This document shows positions 34,143-41,448 of a DNA stretch of 64,000 bases, one piece after another. Made by a program: the position numbers and the translations under genes. This DNA comes from Ruminococcus sp. (lineage in GTDB: Bacteria > Bacillota > Clostridia > Oscillospirales > Ruminococcaceae), in contig JAEEVL010000012.1 in the NCBI GenBank assembly GCA_016290875.1, forward strand, positions 20,526 to 84,525. The letters are read 5' to 3'. Below the pieces are notes generated by a model, which was not told the origin of the DNA, searched no databases, and saw only the letters and a program-made list of their open reading frames with translations. Position 1 is the stretch's first letter. Each line of letters begins with the position of its first letter.

Positions 34143-34173
34143 ACACCACTAACTAACGAAAGGATGATTTCAG

Positions 34174-35517
34174 ATGGTTGAGCTCGAAATCGGTCAGGAA
34201 GTCGAAATGGAATACGGCGGAACCGCCAAGGTTCTGAGCGTTATCGGCAGCGGCGGTCAGGGTGTCGTTTATCTTGTAAGATTCAACGGCATGAAGTGGG
34301 CGCTTAAGTGGTACGACATCGACAAAATGAAAAAACCAAAGGAGTTCCGCAAGAACCTCCAGAACAACATAAACGACGGTCCACCCAGCAACAAGTTCCT
34401 CTGGCCAAAGTACCTCACTAAGGAAGCAGAGGACGGTACATTCGGCTACATAATGGATCTCAAGCCCGACGGCTTCGATTCATTCGTAGACATCCTCAAT
34501 ACTTATAAACTGGAGATAGACCCCCTTACAGGTCACGCTGCAAAGAAGCCTGTTCGTTTCAACAGTCTCAATGCTATGGTGACCGCAGTTATCAATATAG
34601 TAAATGCTTTCCGCCAGCTCCACCGTTCCGGTAAGAGCTATCAGGATCTTAACGACGGAGGCTTCTTCATCAACGTGAACACCGGTGCCGTTCTCGTCTG
34701 CGACTGTGATAACATCGCTCCTGACGGAAGCAACTTCGGTATCGGCGGTAAGCCCGGATATATGGCTCCCGAGGTCGTAAGAGGCATCGCTCAGCCTAAC
34801 GTGCAGACCGATAAGTATTCACTCGCAGTTGTCCTCTTCAAGCTTCTCTTCAGAGGCGATCCTATGGAGGGCGAAAAGGTAGTCAAGGATGTCTGCCTTA
34901 CAGAATCCTCAGAACTCAAGCACTACGGTCAGAACGCCGTATTCGTGTATGATCCCAACGACGCTTCAAACCGTCCTGTAAGAGGAATCCACGATAACGT
35001 GATCAAGTTCTGGAGGATCTACCCCGATTACATCAAGGACGCTTTCATCCGCTCCTTTACCACAGGTATCAGTGAGCCTACAAAGCGTATCATAGAGAAT
35101 GAATGGCAAAAACTCTTTATCCGCCTGAGATCTGAGATCATCATGTGCGGCTGCGGCAGAACGAACTTCTCCTCAATGTTCGTTCAGCCCAACGAAAAGA
35201 CATTCAAGTGTCCGAAGTGCGGCATGGAATTTGCTTCACTCGGATTCAGCGACAGAGATTACCGTATGCCGCTTTATCTCGGCTGCCGTTTCTATGAGTG
35301 TGAGATCAGCGCAGATTCTGATGATTTCACAAAGATCGCCGGCGAGCTCGTCGAAAACAAGCTCAAGCCCGGTGTACTCGGTATCAAGAACTGCTCCGAC
35401 AGAAAATGGAAGGCTAAGATGCCCGACGGCGCATTTTATGACATCGCACCGGGAAAAGGTTTCCCTATCTGGCAAGGTCTTGAAATAGACTTTGGCGAGA
35501 TCAAAGCACAGATATAA
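34174..35517 (+). CDS. Ser/Thr protein kinase-like protein with zinc ribbon
   Basis: The 447-residue protein has a kinase fold (about 10-320) with a glycine loop GSGGQGVVYLV (about 25-35), Lys in WALKWYD (about 43-49), an atypical catalytic loop SYQDLNDGGFFIN (about 150-162; the Asp is kept but the usual Asn is replaced by Gly), a metal-binding loop VCDCDNIAP in place of DFG (about 170-178), GYMAPEVV (about 191-198) and TDKYSLAVVLFKLL. A C-terminal zinc ribbon follows (CGCGRTN... CPKCGMEF, about 325-355) and then a small beta domain. Together with vWA and PP2C neighbours it fits the TerY-P triad. It may be active but needs proof given the catalytic changes. Confidence 0.85.
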   Translation: MVELEIGQEVEMEYGGTAKVLSVIGSGGQGVVYLVRFNGMKWALKWYDIDKMKKPKEFRKNLQNNINDGPPSNKFLWPKYLTKEAEDGTFGYIMDLKPDGFDSFVDILNTYKLEIDPLTGHAAKKPVRFNSLNAMVTAVINIVNAFRQLHRSGKSYQDLNDGGFFINVNTGAVLVCDCDNIAPDGSNFGIGGKPGYMAPEVVRGIAQPNVQTDKYSLAVVLFKLLFRGDPMEGEKVVKDVCLTESSELKHYGQNAVFVYDPNDASNRPVRGIHDNVIKFWRIYPDYIKDAFIRSFTTGISEPTKRIIENEWQKLFIRLRSEIIMCGCGRTNFSSMFVQPNEKTFKCPKCGMEFASLGFSDRDYRMPLYLGCRFYECEISADSDDFTKIAGELVENKLKPGVLGIKNCSDRKWKAKMPDGAFYDIAPGKGFPIWQGLEIDFGEIKAQI

Positions 35518-35569
35518 ACCGCTGTTCCTAATTTAGCAAACAGCAGGATCGAAAGGATGTATGTTAATT

Positions 35570-36436
35570 ATGAGCAATGAGAATATGACAGAGCCCGTAG
35601 TAAATGAGAATACTTCAGGTCTCGACGATTTCGAGCCCGCAGCTGCTGAGAATACAGCTCCCGCTGCTGCAAGTGCTCTTGATTTCGACGATGATCCCCT
35701 TAGCGCTACCGGCGTTTCAAGAAAAAGTCTTGTTATCTTCTTCCTGATCGATACTTCAGGAAGTATGAAAGGTAAGAAAATGGGCGAGCTCAATACAGTT
35801 ATGGAAGAGCTCATCCCCGAAATACGCAGAGTCGGCGAAGCTGATACAGAAGTTAAGGTCGCTGTTCTTACTTTCTCAACAGAGGTAAGATGGATGTACT
35901 CAACTCCTATCGCTATCGAGGACTTCGAGTGGGCAAGACTCCGTGCAAGCGGCGTTACCAGCATGGGCGCAGCATTCAAGGAGCTCTCTCTCAGAATGTC
36001 AAGAAACAGCTATCTCAATTCGCCTTCACTTTCATTCGCACCTGTTATCTTCCTCATGACAGACGGTTACCCGTCTGACGATTACAGAGAAGGTCTCAAG
36101 GAACTCCAGTCCAACAGCTGGTATAAGTTCGGTCTTAAGGCTGCTCTCGGTATTGGTGACGAAGCTAACGATGACGTTCTCGCTGAATTCACAGGCAGCA
36201 AGGATACCGTTGTACACGCTTACTCCGGTACACAGCTCGCTCAGATGATCAAGATCATCGCTGTAACTTCAGCTCAGATCGGCAGTAAGTCAATGACACT
36301 CTCTGATGACAGCGGTCACGAGCTCGGCGAAGAAGATGTATTCTCCGCTAAGCAGAAACTCCTCGGTCAGCAGATCCAGGAGCTCGTAAGCAATAATGTT
36401 GAAGAAAACGATGTTCCTTTCGATACAGGTTGGTAA
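35570..36436 (+). CDS. von Willebrand A (TerY-like) protein, copy 1
   Basis: I prefer the ATG at 35570 (12 bases after AAAGGA) to the one at 35561 (only 3 bases after it). The 288-residue protein has an acidic, Ala-rich N-terminal 45 residues, then a vWA domain (about 45-225) with complete MIDAS residues: LIDTSGSMKG (DxSxS), SGVTSMGAA (Thr) and MTDGYPSDDYREGL (Asp). The C-terminus (about 225-288) ends in DVPFDTGW. vWA domains bind metal and protein partners, and TerY proteins of tellurite/stress systems have this fold. It is encoded between the kinase and the PP2C and may be their substrate or scaffold. Confidence 0.88.
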   Translation: MSNENMTEPVVNENTSGLDDFEPAAAENTAPAAASALDFDDDPLSATGVSRKSLVIFFLIDTSGSMKGKKMGELNTVMEELIPEIRRVGEADTEVKVAVLTFSTEVRWMYSTPIAIEDFEWARLRASGVTSMGAAFKELSLRMSRNSYLNSPSLSFAPVIFLMTDGYPSDDYREGLKELQSNSWYKFGLKAALGIGDEANDDVLAEFTGSKDTVVHAYSGTQLAQMIKIIAVTSAQIGSKSMTLSDDSGHELGEEDVFSAKQKLLGQQIQELVSNNVEENDVPFDTGW

Positions 36437-36484
36437 TAACCAGACATAATTTCTAATCATAATCGGAAGGAGGACTGAGTTTCT

Positions 36485-37402
36485 ATGTTCAACGGCTTCA
36501 GCCACTCGGTCAAAGGTGCAAGTCACGACAAGACCGGTCTCGTCTGCCAGGACAGCTCAGCATACAAGGTAACTGATACCTATGCTGTAGCAGTTGTTGC
36601 TGACGGTCACGGAAGCAAAAAGCATTTCAGGAGCAATATGGGCTCAAAATTCGCTGTCGAAGCTACTATTGAAGCTATCGATACGTTCTTCGGGGACTAC
36701 GACCAGCTTGTAAGTAACTTCCCTAAGAATCACAGAATGATAATCAAGAATATTCAGAAGCAGGCTATTTACAACTGGAACCTCAAGGTCAACGAACACG
36801 TAGAAGCCAATCCTGTTACAGACGAAGAGAAAAGCAAGTTTACTGAAGAGGAATTCGAGGCTATCCCCAAGGAATCCTACTACGGTACTACTCTCATCGC
36901 AGGTATTGCAGCCAAGGACTTCACTTTCGGCCTCCAGATAGGTGACGGTACTCTCGTCGCACTCTTCGATGACGGAGAAGCTATCATGCCTATGGAGTAT
37001 AACGAAGCAGCTCCCGCTAACGTTACAGCATCTATGTGCAATTCAAATGCGGCTTCCATGTTCAGCGGTTTCTATGTTGAAAACAAGAAACTCATAGCTA
37101 TGTATGCCTCCACTGATGGTCTTTATACCTCTTTCGGAAGTGAGAATGATTTTCTCGATTACCATACTATTATCACAAGTCAGCTCTCGAATCTCGAGAA
37201 CTTCAAAGCAGTTATCGTAAACAACCTCACCAAGCGTTCACACTATGGTACAGAGGACGATATTTCCCTCTCCTGTGTGTACGATACTGAGATGATAGAT
37301 ACCCAGATGGGACTCATCCTCTCCAAGGTCGAGGAGAATAAGAAGCGTGCAGCTGAAAGAAAGGCCGCACTTCTTACCAAGAAGATCGATAACTTTGAAT
37401 GA
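36485..37402 (+). CDS. PP2C-type Ser/Thr phosphatase, copy 1
   Basis: The 305-residue protein starts after AAGGAGG. It opens with NGFSHSVKGASHDKTGLVCQDSS, a variant of the PP2C N-terminal motif (KGxxRxxNQD), and has VVADGHGS (about 38-45, metal Asp), IGDGTLVALFDD (about 154-165), STDGLYTS (about 217-224), and GTEDDISLSC (about 260-269), so all metal Asp residues are present. It should dephosphorylate targets of the neighbouring kinase. There is no membrane segment. A basic helix ends the protein (EENKKRAAERKAAL). Confidence 0.9.
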   Translation: MFNGFSHSVKGASHDKTGLVCQDSSAYKVTDTYAVAVVADGHGSKKHFRSNMGSKFAVEATIEAIDTFFGDYDQLVSNFPKNHRMIIKNIQKQAIYNWNLKVNEHVEANPVTDEEKSKFTEEEFEAIPKESYYGTTLIAGIAAKDFTFGLQIGDGTLVALFDDGEAIMPMEYNEAAPANVTASMCNSNAASMFSGFYVENKKLIAMYASTDGLYTSFGSENDFLDYHTIITSQLSNLENFKAVIVNNLTKRSHYGTEDDISLSCVYDTEMIDTQMGLILSKVEENKKRAAERKAALLTKKIDNFE

Positions 37403-37523
37403 TCTTTGTCCAAAACGGCTGTATTGCCGTAAGAATCCCTGTACTCAACGCTGGATAGGCACTCTCATGCGTAATACGAGACAGGATATAATATAATAAC
37501 GAAAGGGAAAAGTGGTGTTTGCT

Positions 37524-38753
37524 ATGGAAATTAGTGCATTCTACAATACTGCAAAAAATTTCGCAGACAAGATCAAATCCGAAAAACCGGAATTAGTTTC
37601 CGATCCCGACGCCTGTCTCTGCCTTTTAGTTGCAGATACTGAGGAGATATTCTCAGGTGTTACTACAATAGGTATCAATGACGAGGGCAATGTTGTTACA
37701 ATACCGGCTGATACGATCGCCGTTATGTCTCTTCTTGCAAACGGAAAAGCTAAGGCACGTCAGATGATCAATATCACATTTGACGATCATGGCTTCTTCG
37801 AGCCAAGTCAGGCTAGCATCGATCTCCTCGTAAAGTCCGGTCCTGAGAACAGCAGCTGTCAGATAGTTACCTCCCCCGAGGAGTCAGCTACTGCTGCAAG
37901 TATGTCAAGTACAACTCCTGACTTTATCAGTGGTTTTGACGATGCAACTGCCCCTGCACTCGGCGCTCCTGCCGATTTCGCAGCAGGCTTTGACGTTGAC
38001 GAATCCAATCCCTTTGCTGCTCCCGGTGGAAATCAGCCGGCTGCTCAGAACACTGCTCAGAACGGAAACGATCCTAAATTCCTGTATGAGTCAGCTGCAG
38101 AAGCACAGCAAAAGGGCGCAAGCGGATTCATGAGCCAGCAGGCAGGTTATCCTCAGCAGGCCGGATATCCTCAGCAGAGCGGTTACCCGCAGCAGAGTGG
38201 TTATCCTCAGCAGAGCGGCTACCCGCAACAGGGTGGTTTCCCCCAGCAGGGCGGCTATCCGCAGCAGGGCGGTTATCCCCAGCAGGGTGGTTATCCTCAG
38301 CAGGGCGGTTACCCACAGCAGGGCGGTTATCCTCAGCAGGGCGGTTATCCCCAGCAGGGCGGTTATCCTCAGCCTAATCCTTATATGGCAGGCGGCGGAC
38401 ATACTTCCATGTATCAGAACAATATGAATGCTGCTCCTTACGGCCAGGGTGGCTATGGCAGCCGTTCAGTACATTCAGTTCATGTAGGCGGAGCAGCTCC
38501 TTTACGCAGCAACTATCAGCAGAGCAGTGTAATGCTCTCTAAGTCAAGCGGCGGAGCTTTCAAGAAACGTCTTAACAGCTTCCTTGATGACGAAGACGGT
38601 ACAGTCGATGCCGAGACAGCAGAGATCGCAGCAAATGCAGCTACTGCCGGCGAAACAAGTCTCGAAGATGGTCCTATGTCCAAGAACGATATGCTCAAGC
38701 AGGCAAAGGACAGAAAAAAGATCGCTAAAGCAAACCTCAAAAATAAACTTTGA
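37524..38753 (+). CDS. Protein with possible inactive deaminase fold and QQGGYP-repeat tail
   Basis: The 409-residue protein could start at GTG 37512 or 37515 or, as chosen, at the ATG at 37524 ([10 protein letters not shown]). The first 125 residues resemble the cytidine deaminase core in order and spacing: [18 protein letters not shown] (like LLTxDGxIFTGxNVE), then [16 protein letters not shown] (like CAERxAIxxAxxxGH, with the zinc ligand replaced by Pro and the catalytic Glu by Asp), then [12 protein letters not shown] (like PCGxCRQxL, both Cys lost). Residues about 205-285 are 13 QQxGYP hexapeptides, and the end (about 345-409) is a helical [12 protein letters not shown] segment. It is probably a scaffold or phase-separating partner in the vWA/kinase system. 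The fold call is tentative. Confidence 0.55.
   Translation: MEISAFYNTAKNFADKIKSEKPELVSDPDACLCLLVADTEEIFSGVTTIGINDEGNVVTIPADTIAVMSLLANGKAKARQMINITFDDHGFFEPSQASIDLLVKSGPENSSCQIVTSPEESATAASMSSTTPDFISGFDDATAPALGAPADFAAGFDVDESNPFAAPGGNQPAAQNTAQNGNDPKFLYESAAEAQQKGASGFMSQQAGYPQQAGYPQQSGYPQQSGYPQQSGYPQQGGFPQQGGYPQQGGYPQQGGYPQQGGYPQQGGYPQQGGYPQQGGYPQPNPYMAGGGHTSMYQNNMNAAPYGQGGYGSRSVHSVHVGGAAPLRSNYQQSSVMLSKSSGGAFKKRLNSFLDDEDGTVDAETAEIAANAATAGETSLEDGPMSKNDMLKQAKDRKKIAKANLKNKL
38136..38369 (+). repeat. Thirteen in-frame 18-bp repeats encoding QQxGYP
   Basis: Units read QQAGYP (twice), QQSGYP (three times), QQGGFP once and QQGGYP (seven times). The DNA units are near-identical in the last seven, so copy number could vary by slippage or recombination without changing the frame (18 bases = six residues). 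Confidence 0.95.
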
Positions 38754-38763
38754 TGTAAGTTTG

Positions 38764-38804
38764 ATATGTGTTTCTCACACACACCTGAGAAACACATATT
38801 TTTC
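38764..38804 (+). terminator. Terminator of the vWA/kinase operon
   Basis: A 14-bp perfect stem (ATATGTGTTTCTCA / TGAGAAACACATAT) followed by TTTTT. Confidence 0.93.
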
Positions 38805-38903
38805 CCGCAAGCGTCAACACTATAACTTTTGTCTAAATACAGGCGCTTTCTAAGGGCGATTATTCACATTTATTGCAAAAATGACTTTTTCAAAAGTTCA
38901 CTA

Positions 38904-38932
38904 TTGCAATTTAATATTCAATGTGTTATAAT
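38904..38932 (+). promoter_or_regulatory. Predicted promoter of the 39034 gene
   Basis: TTGCAA at 38904-38909 and TATAAT at 38927-38932 with a 17-base spacer. Confidence 0.65.
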
Positions 38933-39033
38933 TATTTTGTAGGACTATGCTGATTTGATCACTACAAGATTATGCTTGTATTATAGAGAATTGATTAGCG
39001 CTGTAATTATTCAATGTCAAGGAAGGGATTTAT

Positions 39034-39564
39034 ATGACTTATTTGCTTAGTATTGATGAGGCTATCGACAGAAAATTTCTCGTGACAAAATCTATAAAAG
39101 GACAGGCAGAGGCTGGTACTATCATCCATGTCATGGACGCAGAAAAAGTCAATTCCGACCTTCTCGTTACATACCGCGTTGCCCGTTTTAATGGTAAGTT
39201 CCACGATTATCAGGACTATAACGCAAAGTTTGATGACATTGCTCAGTTCTGCAAGTGGGCTCAGCCTGATAACTTTATCGCGAGAAACTATGAGAGCTTC
39301 AGCATAAAAGACATTCAGCACTACATAAAGGTGAAGAACAGAACAGTTGCTTCTTTCTGCCTGCCGCTTATCATTGTTATGGCAGCTATCGTTTGGGCAC
39401 TTTCCTTCATCCTTCTTTCCGGTGTTATCAGGATCGCAGTAGGTGCTGTCCTCACACTCGCAGCTATCGTCCTTGTATTCGCAATGTTCAGATCTCAGAA
39501 GAAGAAAGAGAAGATGCGAATGTACAAGAAGATCAGTTCCGGTTGGGGCGTCGTTATCAATTAG
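39034..39564 (+). CDS. Membrane protein of unknown function with cytosolic N-terminal domain
   Basis: The 176-residue protein has a soluble N-terminus (1-105) with no known motif, two membrane helices (about 110-130 and 135-153), and a basic tail (SQKKKEKMRMYKKISSG). It has its own promoter and terminator and lies between the vWA/kinase operon and the MATE gene. The positively charged tail suggests the ends are cytosolic. It might be a membrane target of the kinase or phosphatase. Confidence 0.6.
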   Translation: MTYLLSIDEAIDRKFLVTKSIKGQAEAGTIIHVMDAEKVNSDLLVTYRVARFNGKFHDYQDYNAKFDDIAQFCKWAQPDNFIARNYESFSIKDIQHYIKVKNRTVASFCLPLIIVMAAIVWALSFILLSGVIRIAVGAVLTLAAIVLVFAMFRSQKKKEKMRMYKKISSGWGVVIN

Positions 39565-39570
39565 TACTTT

Positions 39571-39605
39571 AAGTCACACAGGATCAGCTTGTGTGACTTT
39601 TTTAT
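39571..39605 (+). terminator. Terminator of the 39034 gene
   Basis: Stem AGTCACACA / TGTGTGACT then TTTTTTATT. Confidence 0.92.
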
Positions 39606-39623
39606 TTTCCCGAAAGGAGATAT

Positions 39624-41027
39624 ATGCTCACAAGCTTCAGAAAAAAATACATTGGGGACAGAGCATTCTATTCATCAGTCCTGCGTATGGTCGTGCCTAT
39701 GATACTGCAGATGGTAGTCACCAACTTCGTCAGCCTCATAGACAATATCATGGTAGGTCAGATAGGTACGGAACAGATGAACGGTGTATCTATCGTAAAC
39801 CAGTTCATCTTCGTTTTTAATATAACTGTTTTCGGTGCAGTATCAGGTCCTGGAATATTCGGCTCGCAGTTTTTCGGCAAGGGCGACTACGAAGGTCAGA
39901 AACAGACTGTACGTTTCAGGATCTATATATGTGCAGCTATAATTGGCGTTGGTATCGCCCTCTTCAGTATTTTCGACAGCACACTTATTTCGCTGTTCAT
40001 CAGCGATGATGACTCGCAGGAAAAAATAGCGGCTACCCTGCATTACGGAAAGCAGTATATGTCCATTATGCTCATAGGACTTGTCCCCTTCGGTATCGGT
40101 CAGGCTTATTCAAGCGTTATCCGCGAATGCGGCGAGACCAAGATACCGATGATAGCAGCTTTTTCCGCTGTCGGTATCAATGTACTGCTCGACTACGGTC
40201 TTATCTTCGGTAAGCTCGGTATGCCGGAACTCGGCGTGCGCGGCGCTGCCGTTGCAACGGTAGTTTCAAAGTTCATCGAAGCCGCCGTTATGATAATATG
40301 GGCGCACACTCACCCACAGCGAAACAAGTACATAACCGGACTCTACAAGAGCCTGCACATCTCGAGTGACCTTGCAAAGAAAATAACGGTAAAGGGACTC
40401 CCACTAATGCTCAACGAGTTCCTTTGGGCTGCCGGAATGTCTGTCATCGCACAGAGCTACTCAGTTCGCGGACTCAATGTTGTCGCTGCAAGAAACATCT
40501 CCGGTACTATCACCAACCTCTTTGGCGCAGTTTATATACAGCTTGGTGCGTGTATCGCAATAATCGTCGGTATGCGTCTCGGTGCAAACAAGCTAAAGGA
40601 AGCACGCGACCTCGACAACAAAATGCTGTTCTTTGCAGTTGCTGCCGCTATTGCTGTTTCGCTGCTAATAATGCCGCTTGCAGCTGTATTCCCAAAGCTC
40701 TACAACACCGAAAGCGAGATACGCTCTCTCGCATCGTTTATGATACTCATACAGGCAGCAGCAATACCGCTGTGGTCTTACACCAACGCCTGCTACTTCA
40801 CGCTGAGAAGCGGCGGTAAGACCGGTATAACGTTCCTGTTTGACTTTGGATTTACGTGGTTGCTGATGATACCGCTCACGTTCATCCTTGTACACTTTAC
40901 TTCGCTCAATATCTATATTATATTCGCAGTTGTGACCTTTTCTGAGATAATCAAGGTCATTATCGGATATTTTATGGTGCGCAGCGACATTTGGATAAAC
41001 AATATCGTCAATAACATAAAAGAATGA
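39624..41027 (+). CDS. MATE-family efflux transporter
   Basis: The 467-residue protein has 12 hydrophobic segments and the MATE pattern at the start (VLRMVVPMILQMVVTNFVS, LIDNIMVGQIGTEQMNGVS), with a repeated half after about residue 245 (KGLPLMLNEFLWAAGMSV). MATE pumps use Na+ or H+ gradients to expel cationic drugs. AAAGGAGA precedes the ATG. It is a single-gene unit with its own terminator. Substrate unknown. Confidence 0.92.
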   Translation: MLTSFRKKYIGDRAFYSSVLRMVVPMILQMVVTNFVSLIDNIMVGQIGTEQMNGVSIVNQFIFVFNITVFGAVSGPGIFGSQFFGKGDYEGQKQTVRFRIYICAAIIGVGIALFSIFDSTLISLFISDDDSQEKIAATLHYGKQYMSIMLIGLVPFGIGQAYSSVIRECGETKIPMIAAFSAVGINVLLDYGLIFGKLGMPELGVRGAAVATVVSKFIEAAVMIIWAHTHPQRNKYITGLYKSLHISSDLAKKITVKGLPLMLNEFLWAAGMSVIAQSYSVRGLNVVAARNISGTITNLFGAVYIQLGACIAIIVGMRLGANKLKEARDLDNKMLFFAVAAAIAVSLLIMPLAAVFPKLYNTESEIRSLASFMILIQAAAIPLWSYTNACYFTLRSGGKTGITFLFDFGFTWLLMIPLTFILVHFTSLNIYIIFAVVTFSEIIKVIIGYFMVRSDIWINNIVNNIKE

Positions 41028-41049
41028 CTTCCTCAGGTCATAAATAGCT

Positions 41050-41089
41050 ACGGGCACACAAGGTTTATCACCTTATGTGCCCGTTTTTA
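41050..41089 (+). terminator. Terminator of the MATE gene
   Basis: Stem ACGGGCACA / TGTGCCCGT with an extended loop (AAGGT / ACCTT pairs within), then TTTTTATT. Confidence 0.9.
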
Positions 41090-41100
41090 TTATTCTCAGA

Positions 41101-41448
41101 TCACATATCGCCGCTCTTTACGTCGATAGCGTCGGTAGTCTTTGTTATATCGCCGGTAAGTCCGCACCAGCCGCAGGTTATACGCTCCTCGTTGTTCCAG
41201 CAGGATAGCTTTCCACAGCGTCCGCACTGAACAAACTCCTTCGACTTGCAGTAAGGACATCCGTTGAATTCACTTGTATACATAAGATTTCCGGTTATCT
41301 TTGTCTTATCGTATCCCTCACGCGAAGCTCTGGTCTCATCGACAGGGAACGCCCATGTTCTGAACCAGTCGCTGTATTGTTCTTCTATGCGTACTCCGTA
41401 GATGCGCTTGGCTTCCGGACATTTCATAAGTATGACTTTAGCATTCAT
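41101..41448 (-). CDS. Small zinc-ribbon protein resembling a TerY-C type domain
   Basis: The 115-residue protein ends in three or four Cys pairs: CPYCKSK (about 63-69), CGRCGKLSC (about 74-82), and CGWCG (about 91-95), so it should bind two zinc ions. TerY proteins of Ter-type stress systems carry a C-terminal domain with comparable CPYC and CGKLSC elements, which would suit its place between two vWA/PP2C sets. The N-terminal half (MNAKVILMKCPEAKRIYGVR) has no motif. The start overlaps the end of the AraC hybrid regulator by 11 bases, so the regulator and zinc protein are coupled. Confidence 0.6.
   Translation of the reverse strand: MNAKVILMKCPEAKRIYGVRIEEQYSDWFRTWAFPVDETRASREGYDKTKITGNLMYTSEFNGCPYCKSKEFVQCGRCGKLSCWNNEERITCGWCGLTGDITKTTDAIDVKSGDM

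Noticed and set aside
38136..38369. Tandem repeats that could be taken for a CRISPR array
   Set aside because: Repeats are 18 bp, contiguous without spacers, and in frame inside a protein-coding gene.
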